64,000 nt of DNA from Circinella umbellata. Lineage: Eukaryota; Mucoromycota; Mucoromycetes; Mucorales; Lichtheimiaceae. The stretch covers positions 434,001 to 498,000 of the forward strand of contig JAIWNF010000016.1 of NCBI GenBank assembly GCA_025093555.1, in the 5' to 3' direction. Positions 35,976-46,849 of the stretch are shown piece after piece. The translations under genes and the position numbers were made by a program. The notes under the pieces were generated by a model that saw nothing but the letters and a program-made list of their open reading frames with translations, did not search any database and was not told the origin of the DNA. The stretch's first letter is position 1. Each line of letters opens with the position of its first letter.

Positions 35976-36278
35976 CTAAAATTTTGGGTAGTAAACCTTC
36001 CTAATTTGGGGTTTTTGGGTACTTGGCCTCTAAAAATTTGGGTAATTCGCCACTGAAGGAGCCTAAAACTACCCAAAACTACCCAAAAGTGCCTGAAGAA
36101 AGATATCTTTTTATTTTCTTTTCAGATTTTTGTTTATTTTTGGGTACTACGATATACCTCATTCAACTTAGAGGGTATACTTATTTCAATATATTAAATA
36201 AAATTATATAATATTATAGTTTATTGAAAACTATTTTAATCTTTTTTGTTTTAAATTATTATTTATGAAACTATCTAT

Positions 36279-37804
36279 TTATAATATGCCAAGATTATTC
36301 TCATGTAAATATTTAGAAAGTAAAGGTTTTTGATTAAATTTATCAATTGTTAACCAACTATTATCACTCTTAGGATAATCTTTCCATTTAACGTTAAATT
36401 TCATAACATTATTATCTATTTTATGTCCTTGAATTGATTCCACTTCATATGTATTATAAGATTTAGTATTCTTTTTTACTATTTTTCGTTTTTTTCCTTG
36501 TTCATTTTTTCTATGCATTATATTTATACTAAACTCTTCATTTTCTTCTTCATCTACTGAATAATCATCAATAATCATTTCATTATTATCTCTAATATTT
36601 AAATTAAGTATATTATTTTTTAATTCAATCATTTCATCTAATTTCTTTTTATTTTCTATTTCATTACCAACTACCATATCAAGTAATTTTCTATCAATTG
36701 GAAATTCAAAATTATTATTAACCCATAATTTATGATGTGGATATATAGGTATATTAAGTAATTCTTTAAAATGATGTATATTTTTCAATAGACAAGCAAC
36801 TTTAAATTGTAAATTATAATGGTCTGCCTTTGTTATTTTTGTAATTGTTTTACTATTATTAAATCTTTTAAATTTACCACCGATTGTTAAAAATTGCGTT
36901 TCTATTATAGATCTAAAACTACCAAATGTTTTATTAAAGTGATCTTCAGTAATGGATAAATTATCATTAATATTTTTTCTAATAGGATATACAAGATTAT
37001 TATTATTAAACTCAAAACCTATTTTATTAGCATTTTCTATAAATTGAAAAATAAATAAAGTATATCCACCATCTAATGCTATTGTATCACTAGTAGCTAC
37101 TTTTCTATATAATTTTATTTCTAAAAACATAGAACCATCATTACAATCTGCACAAAAACTACTTTTAGATACATTGATTATAATATTATTAATATCAGAC
37201 ACAATTTGTGTTCTTAATCCACTTTTCTTTAATTTATATAAATATAATTTACTATGATCCATTTCCATATCTGTATAGTTTATTCTTGAATCATGACCAT
37301 CTAATATTAAAGTAATATGTTTAAATAAATCTGGATTATTTTTTCTTGCTGATAATATTCTTAATTTTATATTTGAACACATATTTCTCAAAGCATTATC
37401 TACAATTTTTTCAACTCTTTCATAATTTTTATTATCTGCCCAAAACTTTTTATAAAATATATGAAATGTACTTTGTGGCAAATATTTATCTATTTCTTCT
37501 TTTCCACATATACCACTAACTAAATGAAACAATAGAAATAACCCTTTTTCGATTTCAAAATATGGACCAGGGTATTCTTTATTAGTGTATAATACTGTTA
37601 AAAAGTAAAATACAGAAATATACCCTAATTTATCTATTAATATTTCTTTAATTTTATCAATAAATTTAAAATGTTTTAATTCAGTTCTATGTTTATATTT
37701 ATAAATATTATTGGCCAATTTTCATTTAAGAAAGACCAGTGATTAGCAATAATATTATTTACTTCAAAATTAATTAAATCATCTAAATCAGTTGTAGTTG
37801 CCAT
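36279..37804 (-). mobile_element. DDE transposase with C-terminal chromodomain, copy 1 (best preserved)
   Basis: About 500 residues on the minus strand. The start ATG is at 37804 (MATTTDLDDL); the frame shifts by one base near 37706 and is then open to 36279. The central part matches DDE_Tnp_4-type catalytic domains: ILDGHDSRI (first Asp), LYKLKKSGLRTQIVSD, CNDGSMF and TIALDGGYTLF (third acidic position region). An acidic linker (YSVDEEENEE) and a basic KKRKIVKK patch lead to a C-terminal chromodomain, about 36285-36450: YEVESIQGHKIDNN... FNVKWKDYPKSDNSW, with the aromatic and WKxYP...NSW signature. Chromodomains bind methylated histone tails, so target choice in heterochromatin is a plausible inference. 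I did not find terminal inverted repeats. Confidence 0.82.
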
Positions 37805-38499
37805 TTTGTAAGTTGTGAAAATATATAACAGTCTTTAAACTTAAATAAGTAATCAGGGAAACTTTATAACCTTAGACAAATGTCAATTTTTTAAAAATAA
37901 ATACTTATATTTGAGCACAACTCAATATAATAAATAAAAATTCAACTCTTATTTTTCAAAAATGCAAAATATTTTCTATCAATAAAAAAAAGATTATTAA
38001 TAAATTTATTTTTACCCATATATATTTATAAAAATGATAAATAGTAGTATAACGTCTAACTAATACCCCATACTCCAGTCAATATTATCAGCTATGAAAT
38101 TTTATATAAAAAACAATAGCAGATAATAACAAAAATAAAAGTAAAGCTATAAGGTCCAAAAGGACTCAAACATTGACTTCTTTTTTTTTATAAATATACA
38201 AGATTAAATTTTTATTATGATAGTCACATGTATAATTATCAAATCAGAGGGGTGTGCCTCTAGGTGTGCCAATGGACGAAGAGCAAAAAATACAAGTGAA
38301 ACAAAAGAGAGAGGAAGTAACAGAGTAGAAGACAATGTAAATCAAATAGTAAAAGGTTAATAATGTTAAAGCAGCAAACATGACACATGTCCTTGTTTCT
38401 GTCCTCTTTTATGTATATATGTACATATATTACTGCTACTATTCTCATACCAAAAAGTTTTTGTTTTTATTTCTTTTATTTTTTCTTTAATTATATTTT
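37805..38499. other. Spacer between the transposase copy and the zinc-finger family gene
   Basis: AT-rich. A short minus-strand frame (38448-38260) is hydrophobic by composition only. Nothing supported. Confidence 0.45.
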
Positions 38500-39735
38500 T
38501 TATAAGTTTTTGTTTTTTTTTTCTTTTGTTTTGCATAGAATTTCATCATCAAGATAATTTTCCATGACTTGGTTCATAATGTTATTAATAGAAATAACTA
38601 TAGATTGTTTACATACAAGAATTTCAGTATTTAGAATTTTCATTTTATTAAAGTGCTTATTTTTATGGTATAAAAAAATTCAATTTTTTTTTTATTTAAA
38701 AAAGAGTACTAATAATTAACTATCTGCCAATAATTAGAAATATAACGATTTCGACCTGTATAGGACTAATCCGATTAGTCTTCTTGGTATGATGAATATC
38801 AACACTTTTTTCATGACCATAAACTTCAACAGTATTTGCAATAACGACTTTGCCATTCTGTTGGTTTTGTAATAGGCAACCTGTCAATAACTGTGCTGCA
38901 GCATACTTCATTTGGGGGGAGAGTGTCCAATCTTGATTTAAAAGCTGGCATAAATCATTGGATAATTCAATGTAATGTTGGGTATCAAAGAGTTTAAGAT
39001 ATGGAGCGTTTGATGTTAATGATTTATATAAAGGTATAGGGTTGTTTATCGAACAGTTGTTGCAGAATAGGATATTCTTTTCCATTTTATCTGCCGATCT
39101 TTTCATTAGAATAATAGATGACGATTTTGATTGTAAAGCTCTACTAATGACATCGACATGTGCGAGACCGTTTTCTTCTTCCCCATGTTCATTTATGATG
39201 GAAAAAGGCTTGAATTTTGAACTTGTTAAAGGGTATCTTGCCAGATGTTTATTTTCTTAGGAATCATTGGCTCACTGACATGCATGCAACAAGGTTTCAT
39301 CAAAGGTACATTTATTAGTTTTTATCACCACTGGAATCTGTTGGGATTTAGGAATTGACATGGAATTTGATAAAGTAACTATATTCTCTTGGTTCATATT
39401 TGCTTCAGAGTCTGATTCTTCAGAGCCTGATACTTCAGAATTTTCAGAGCCTGATTCTTCAGAATTTTCAGAGCTTTGAGCAGAATTTTGTTTTCTCGAA
39501 TGTAAATCGATATGGGTACCAAGTTCTTGAATTGTCTCAAAGTACAATGAACATGCTGGACAGTTAAAATTCTCTTCTTTAGTGGGTTTCAATTTTTTTT
39601 CATTTGGGTGGCGTTCCTTGGTTTCTCATTTTAATTATTATAAAGTGCTTTGACTTATAATGGTCTCTACATTTACATTTATTGTAAAAATTATGATCAT
39701 TGCAAATGTGACATCGTGTTAAAAATATCAGAGCG
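38500..39735 (-). pseudogene. C2H2 zinc-finger family gene, broken
   Basis: The minus strand reads, from about 39735: FLTRCHICNDHNFYNKCKC, then after an A-run frameshift FNCPACSLYFETIQELGTH with IDLH, an exact C-x2-C-x12-H-x3-H finger, and a Ser/Glu-rich stretch. At 39274-39257 there are two in-frame stops (TGA and TAA). The same frame then continues HLARYPLTSSKFKPFSI to NGLAHVDVISRALQSK and KNILFCNNCSINNPIP, ending at 38720. A further exon-like block (38500-38690, ILNTEILVCKQ... LDDEILCKTKE) follows. Fragments of the same family lie at 29257-29450 and 34550-34760, so this is a dispersed repeat gene, probably of a transposon. Function unknown. Confidence 0.6.
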
Positions 39736-41040
39736 TGCAACCCAAAAGATGGCACTTAAAGCCTCCATTATTTAGCTAGAAATAGGCTTCAATAGCCTGG
39801 AGGCTTTGCCGAGTAAAACCCACAAATAGTTAGATTTTAATTTAAGACCTAGTGCCCCTTTAAACCTTTACACAGTAACGCATATTACACTATTTGACTT
39901 TAAAATTATTTTACAAATAAAATGGAGCATCCTCACTTTGACAATAGCAGCCTTCAATGAATTTCTGATATGCGCGAACGACATCAGCAAGAATTGAGAG
40001 ATCTTGCAGCAGATCTTAACTGTGATGTCGACGACATTCAAAATGTCATACATGATCAAGATAGAACTGTGGTGAACCACCATAATAATATATATATTCC
40101 ATCCATTCATGAATAATCGGTCAAACATCATTCCGTCAATGATAAAAGATATAACCAATTATACACTATTATTTATTTTGATTCGTTCTTATTATTAATC
40201 TGGATAAAAAAGGAACATCAAAGAAAGAATGAGATCAGTAACAACTGTCATAAACGGTTTCAGAGAATGATCTAGAATTAATATTTATAATAGACAAATA
40301 TAATAGGTCCTCTTATCCGTTCGTATAAGACATAGTTTAGCCATGATCAGATAAAATAAGATAGTTACATAGTTTAGAAAAGATATAAAAAAGTACATAG
40401 TTATTTTATTTCATGAATAAACAGATTCTCAACTATATCTTACTTTAGTCCTATCTTTCTATTTTTTACTACTCGTATTTATCTCAAGAACCATGGGAAT
40501 TCGTCCCTATGTTAAGCCAAGACAGTCTGTATGACAATTGGTTTGCTCTGAATTAGGAAAAAGGATACTTCGGAAAAAGTAAGTACTATAATGAATATAT
40601 GAAAAAATGAGCTGATAATTATAGTTTAAATAAACGTATTGCCTCTAGGAAACAATGAGACTGGCCAGTTTGCGAAAGATATGTCCAAAGTGTATAAGCG
40701 CTTAAAAACTGATTCAGAACAGTTTAGCGAATACACAAAAAAGCTAGACAACTGGACAAAGAAGATCGGTCGTATTCCAATTAATCATTTGGTGATCCAC
40801 CATTTCCATTCGGAATATTAGAACAATATCTTTTTTTAATAAGCTTAGGCTATATTAATGATAGCGCTTTCTACTTAGTGATATGGTATTTGGTTTGTTG
40901 ATAAGGTGGACTATGTTCTGATCGGATAAATCATTACATAATATCTATATATATTCTATATATCTACAGATATTATATCAACATACACCATATCCACCAA
41001 ATACACCAAGTTATTAATAAGATAAGACCAATCCTCAAAG
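39736..41040. other. Spacer with short unassigned coding remnants
   Basis: Contains a plus-strand remnant at about 39921-40115 (MRERHQQELRDLAADL, VNHHNNIYIP) and a 60-codon frame at 40639-40821 (KDMSKVYKRLKTDSEQF), both without a recognised family. A perfect 10-base inverted repeat AAAGCCTCCA/TGGAGGCTTT lies at 39758-39767 and 39798-39807. No intact gene. Confidence 0.35.
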
Positions 41041-41162
41041 ATGGCCACCAAAAAGCAGCAATTTACTCTCTGGGACATCCTTAACAAATCCTACAACCAG
41101 CTTAACCAGGAGGTAAAGCATCATTATGGAGCTGAATGCATTGGCGTCCTGCTAATAGTTGT
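41041..41162 (+). pseudogene. Short N-terminal remnant, unidentified
   Basis: An ATG at 41041 opens MATKKQQFTLWDILNKSY, then QLNQE followed by a GTAAAG donor-like site; unspliced it stops after about 40 codons. It looks like a first exon cut from its gene. No family recognised. Confidence 0.25.
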
Positions 41163-41369
41163 TTAGCCGTTTGTCATCTACTATCCAAATTATAGATAAT
41201 AGATTTACTGTGGTCGATGTGACCATCAATGGACGAATTAAATTATTTGTTTAATTGAATTGAAAATAATAAAAATTGAATTTTTTTATTTATAATGGTA
41301 GCCTCCCAAGAGAAAAAAAAGAGCATTTGATTCATATATATACAAAATATTAAAATGAACACTGAACAA

Positions 41370-42825
41370 CTTAATATGAAATTAAAAATTTAATTAATAA
41401 TAAATGGGAATTTTTAGATAAATCTTGGCCTGAAATTTATCATCGATTCAACCATAGAACGTCTATAAAAGATATGAAAGGGGATACTATTACAGATATA
41501 AAGAAGCTATTACTTGATAGATTTGGATATATACCTGTATATTACTTTCTTACTGTTTTATATGGAAATATTGAATATCCAGGACCATACCGTGAAGTAG
41601 AAAAGGGCCTTGTCTTGCTATACCATATGGTATCAGGTGTATCAGGAAAAGATATGCATAATGTGATGCCGTATGCGACATTTTATGATTTATATAAACG
41701 GTCTGAATTACCAATTATAAGGAATTAAATAAGAAAGTGAGATATGACCTAGATAATATGTTTTCATCCCCACGTATAGGTATTCTATCAGCAATAGTAA
41801 ATAATCCAGATGGTTTTAAGAATGTTACACTATTTATTGATGGACATGATAATAAAATAAAGTATTATAAACCAAGTGAATTACATTCACAGTTATATTC
41901 ATATAAATTAAAAGGACCAGCTGTACGTACACAGGTTATACAGGATATTAACGAAATGATTACACATGTTTCTATATCTGAAGAGTGTGCAATTGGCAAT
42001 GATGGTACTATGTTCTTACAAATAAAGCTGTATAAAAAATAAGTGAAGCAGATTGTTTAGGTATGGATGGTGGGTATAGCTTATTGATACAGAAATTCAA
42101 GGATAACACAACAAACGCGGACTATACTTTTTATGATCGAAATTTCTTACATCCCATAATAAAAGTACCTGAACAGAAAATGACAAATAATGAGACACAT
42201 TTTAATAATAAATTTGGGTCATTTCGTTCAGCAATTGAAGCATATTTTTTATGCTTGGTTCCAAATTTGAGCGATTAAATAACAATCCTGCAGCATTACA
42301 AATATCTGATATAAAATACAATAATATTCACTTTCGTGTTGTATGTATACTTACTAATATATGGCGGTTTGTTGATAAATATGATATAGAAGTACAGCCA
42401 CATCATATGTTATGGTATGGAAATGAATTCGAGTTCCCTAGTAAGAAAAATAAACTAGATTTGGTATTTTCTAACGAACAAATAAGGTAAATACTGAATA
42501 TAATGAAATGGTTGAAATGCAACGAAAGTTTTTACAGCTTAATATGAATCAACCAATAGATATGGCTGTTGATAGTGATGAAGAAGATGATAATAGCTCA
42601 TCGAAGGGAAAGAGAAAAAATCCAAGAGGACAGAGAGATATAGAGCATAATAATTTATATGAAATAGAAAGCACTGTAGGACATGTATATACTAACAATA
42701 AGTATATATTTGAAGTTAAATGGGTAGGATATAATGTAAGTGATAATAGCTGGTTAAAAATTGATAAGTTTAATCATCGGGAAATGTTGCATGAATATAT
42801 GGCCACACATGGAATTCAGCTTTAA
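41370..42825 (+). mobile_element. DDE transposase with C-terminal chromodomain, copy 2 (frameshifted)
   Basis: Second long copy of the family at 36279-37804, on the plus strand, spread over several frames by breaks near 41395, 41725, 42040, 42250 and 42488, most of them in A- or T-runs. Aligning parts are KSWPEIYHRFNHRTSIKDM, YIPVYYFLTVLYGNIEYPGPY, LFIDGHDNKI, KGPAVRTQVIQDIN, GNDGTMFLQIKLY, MDGGYSLLIQKF and PHHMLWYGNEFEFP. The linker is acidic (DSDEEDDNSSS) then basic (KGKRKNPRGQR). The chromodomain (about 42650-42810) reads YEIESTVGHVYTNNKY then FEVKWVGYNVSDNSW. It ends one base before the stop of the Rep-type gene on the opposite strand. Confidence 0.8.
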
Positions 42826-42826
42826 T

Positions 42827-44522
42827 TTATGTTTCCTTCATTTGCATATTAAAGAATCTCATATTGAAACTAACTGTATTAACTGTTCGTTCAATTGCTC
42901 GATTATATTTATGCTTTACTTCTTTATCATCTATTACTGTATTTGGTACAGTATCTATTGTTTTATTTCTAATTTTAGTTCTTTTTGTTGCATCTAAATC
43001 ATCTGTTATGACGTGCTTTGTATCATTATGCCTTTTGAAATAATCTTTTGGTTGTGTTTCTTCTACTATTTGCTTATACTTTCGTTTATTTTTATTATGT
43101 CTTCTTTTCTTTTTACGCTTTGGTATATTACTTTGTATACTATACGTACTACTCTGTTCTGATTCGGATGTACTAACATCTATATATTTATAGGTTTTTG
43201 TATCTTCAGGTGGGTTGTCCCAATCGATATCACTAGTTATAAGTTGATCACATTTTATATAATCCAATACATCTTCCCAGTGTGTACAAATTTCTGATGG
43301 TGGTGACTTTACAGCTGACCATCCTCTATTATTTTGTTGAGATGGTTCATACAGTTTATTATCATCTATATTATTACTATTATACTTTTCCTCTTGTTTT
43401 TTCATATATTCTTCTGAATCAGCTAGTTCCTGAAGCTCTTCTGCTCTTTTATCCATTAGTGTATATTTTTTCACCCCATCTTTTCCACTGTTGTTAGCAT
43501 ATCGGACAAACATATATTGATCTTGGTATTCATTTTTATATTCATCTTTATATAAGTCTTCATACATATCCATGTTTTATAATACATAAATTTATTTTCA
43601 TAATCTTTTATATTCATTGTATTTGGGTTCCAAATAATATGCCCTTTACGGTTTTTATCAACATATATTATATATAGACGGTTTAGTGTTGGCTCTAATT
43701 TATATACTGATTTATTTTTATATAGCATATGTGGCATATAATTACTATCCAATATTATTGGCATATTTCTCTTTTTAGTTATCGACTTTGTGAATTTACC
43801 ATTAAGTTTTAATCGTGTTCCTTCTAACATTTGGTTTAAAAAGATTAGTTTGAAATCAGAACCCGTTTCTTCACAATACATAAAGTCATAATCATCATCC
43901 TTATAATCTGACCAATCATTTTCTTTATTCATTAGATAAGCTCTATGACCACCTTGTTCTATCATATCAATATCATATGTTCTACCTACATTAGATGGAC
44001 CTACAATCTAGTATTGTGGTAGTGTTACGTCCCGTTCGGATCGTAATTAATAAAATAAAAAGAAAATATAAGAAATTCCGAGTAAAAGGCTCAAGGAATA
44101 AGGGAAGTTATATCAATAACTTATTCAATAAAAAGAAAAAGAAATAAAAAGGAAGGTTTTTATAACCAGCAAATTCAACCGATCAAAATAGTCGGGAAAA
44201 GAGTTTATTTCAATAAAAATGAAAGAGAGTGAACTAATAGTTAATAGTTGTGAAAGGAAGAAACTATCCTTTTTATACTAATTATTTGACTATCTAACTC
44301 CTTAATTCGAATCTTGTTCCAGGTGAAAGTGAATACAGTTCCAGGTAAAATCGAATCCAATCTCAGGTAAAATCGAATCAAGTTCCAGGTACGTATAGTT
44401 AATTCTTATTGGATAAAAGTGAAAATTATTATTGACTGTAAAACTTCTTGTATTTATTTTAAATAAGAATATTTGTAATGTTGTGAAAATATTGAGATAA
44501 GACTGATAGTACTGATGGTAAA

Positions 44523-44578
<56 letters not shown>

Positions 44579-45537
44579 TAAAGATGATAAGGGATAATAA
44601 TGATAGTAAGGAAATGATATTGATTATATAGAGACGATAAGGATAAATAAATAAAATAAAAGTATAAGGAATAAAAAAAAAGGATGTAACAGTAGCTTAT
44701 TTTTACCGCTAAACATAGTTTCAATACCAAACATGGACCACATATATAATTTACTTCCAGGAATATATTTCATTTCAGGTACCATGGAAATAACTATTTA
44801 GGTTTGATTTTACAGTGTCATATTTCCATAATAATTCTGGATACATTTGTGTTGCTTTGGTCATTGTTATTGTTCTATTTATTAAATTATAGCCAAGAAG
44901 TTGTTGGTGCATTTTTCTGGTCTTAATTTCAAAATTCGGATCCATATTGTAAGAAATATAATTATTCCCTTTCATACAATAGCTAATTGCCTTTTGGTGG
45001 GTTACCACCAGGTTTTATATTTGGTGTTACACTATCGATAATAAAGAATTTGCGTGCTGATCTTGTATCAAACCGTTCATTCATTTGTATCCATATATGT
45101 ACATGTTTTTCGCCTGTTTCTGGAGCAGTTTCAGCACATGCAATTGCCTTTTCAATATGATAATTAATCCAGTCATTTTTTACAAACCACTCCAGAACCT
45201 GTTCTTTTGTTAGGTGGAAATCCTTACAAATATTTATGAATAAGCCCTTTGTATTCTGAAATCTGAAATCTTTTCCGCCCTGCGAGGTAGCCGCACTGAA
45301 AGTGACCTTATCTAACATTGCATCGGAAAAATGAGGATTTGAGGATTTGAGGAATCTCACAAATGATCGAATTCTTCCAATGATGTTATTGCGTAATTCA
45401 TCCTTCGTTGTCTTATCTACTTTAGCCTTCTTAAGGTCCTTTTCAAGTTCTGACCTTAATTGTGTAACAAGAAGGTCAGACTCAATATGTTGATGATTTT
45501 CAGCAAGATGTTTTGCTCTTTCAATCAAGAGCGTCAA
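42827..45537 (-). pseudogene. Broken CRESS-type Rep: HUH nuclease plus superfamily-3 helicase
   Basis: On the minus strand, 45537-44983 has a Rep-like N-terminal region ending with HUH motif KHVHIWIQ and RFDTRSARKFFIID. The tyrosine motif AISYCMKG follows (about 44970) in another frame. After the solo LTR (44023-44691), 44020-43471 carries a Walker A-like GPSNVGRT (Arg where Lys is usual), a Walker B-like YDFMYCEE and ILDSN (motif C). A charged tail with KRKKKRRHNKNKRK runs to 42827. This order matches Reps of circular single-stranded DNA replicons (geminivirus/genomovirus-like), which nick an origin for rolling-circle replication. Breaks seen: frameshift near 44995, frameshift near 44780, LTR insertion, in-frame TAG at 44010-44008 and frameshift near 43570. 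It is a relic, not a working gene. Whether it came from a virus, plasmid or transposon is open. Confidence 0.75.
44023..44691. mobile_element. Solo LTR inserted in the Rep-type gene
   Basis: 669-base insert starting TGTTACGTCC and ending GGATGTAACA, i.e. TG...CA with short inverted ends. It is flanked by GTAG at 44019-44022 and 44692-44695. Taking out the insert and one GTAG leaves the two flanking Rep pieces in the same frame, which supports the borders. Inside are tandem words near CAGGTAAAATCGAATC (44320-44390) and an AAT microsatellite (44525-44577). A different family from the LTR at 30710-31087. Confidence 0.78.
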
Positions 45538-45789
45538 TGTTATTCCTATCCTAAAATAGGAACAAATTCAGCCATAATGGCAATAAATGTGAGCAAATTG
45601 ATTTGGTCCATGTTGTGTTGATAGTGTTGTGTATGTGTAGTATTAAAAAAATATAACAAATAAATTTCACTTTATATTTTGAGGTGTTACGTATTTTATA
45701 TAATTTTCAAAATTTTTAAATATATGCATGCCAAGACGTTCATACATAAATTATTATAATAAAAATTATCTTGGTTATATCATTTTGTC

Positions 45790-46745
45790 TTGGCTATCTA
45801 TCCAGCCCGTATCTATAGTTCAGAACATAATCATCATGACCTCGACCAGCCCCCCTTGGTCACCATTATCCAACTCTCTTACTCTCTAGTCTCTGGGCCA
45901 AATTCCAACAGCAATCGCGGCCATCAGCACTCAACTCCTCTTTGACAACCTGAATATACACCCCTCAATTGCCCATGCTCTACAACCAAACTATTCTACA
46001 CCCAATTGGGACAACAAACAAATTAATTTATTGTCTTGGCTCTTACCACTTCCTCTTCCCATGCGCACCCCACGAAGCAGACCTCCTCGTCCCATTTTCA
46101 TTATGCACACAGGCCCTGGCCGACTACGCCGCTTGTGGCAATTTCAAGGTACCTCTTCCACTACTTCTACATCTATAATTAGCACCTCAGCACCGGCACC
46201 ATCAGCTTGGCGACGTTTTTGGCGTCTTCAGCTCCCCCATAATATCCGTACCACCTGGTGGCGCTTTCTTCTCAATCGTATCTCCAACAAAGAGCAACTA
46301 CATCGAGTTTTTCCAAGCAAACACACGAATAATATGTGTCCAATTTGTGGCGATGAAGTAGAAACACTTCGACACTTTGTGCTAGACTGTCCTTTGAAAT
46401 TCACCTTTTGAACCATTGCACTACCCAAGATTAATGCTCCGGACATCATTCCACATGCTGACATTTGGAAAGCTCTTCAACTTAAAACGTCAACATTACA
46501 CCATCATTTTCTTCACCACCATTTAGATGCTCTTGGATTGATATTTCAAACGATATGGGCCATGCATTGGCGTACGGTCATTGACGGACACCCTTGGTCA
46601 TTTCTTATTGCTGAATCTCACTTAGATAGTCTTATCTCTCGCTCTCCCTTCATTATTCCTGACTCCATTCTGTAATAACTTATATAAAATTTGTGTTCAG
46701 AGCCCCAATAAATTGATTATTCATATAAAAAAATAATAATACAAC
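45790..46745 (+). mobile_element. 5'-truncated LINE (non-LTR retrotransposon) fragment 1
   Basis: Plus-strand coding for the C-terminal end of a LINE reverse-transcriptase protein. The frame through 46031-46411 and on to 46675 contains WRRFWRLQLPHNIRTTWWRF and a zf-RVT-type finger MCPICGDEVETLRHFVLDC (C-x2-C...H-x4-C), then WAMHWRTVIDGHPW. One in-frame TGA (46409-46411) replaces what is probably a Trp codon. An AATAAA lies at about 46707 and an A-rich tail at about 46727-46745. The lack of the 5' part is typical of incomplete reverse transcription. Confidence 0.8.
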
Positions 46746-46849
46746 AATACTGATATTTCTATGTGAACATTATCTTATAGTATAGCGAAACATTACGAAA
46801 AAATATAGGAAAAGCCTATTTTACTTATTTAGAAATGATTGCTACGTAC

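Noticed and set aside
38260..38448. Hydrophobic minus-strand frame resembling a membrane protein
   Set aside because: Compositional effect of AT-rich DNA; no neighbouring exon or conserved residue supports it.
44302..44730. Tyr-rich minus-strand frame within the solo LTR
   Set aside because: Arises from an AAT microsatellite inside the LTR.
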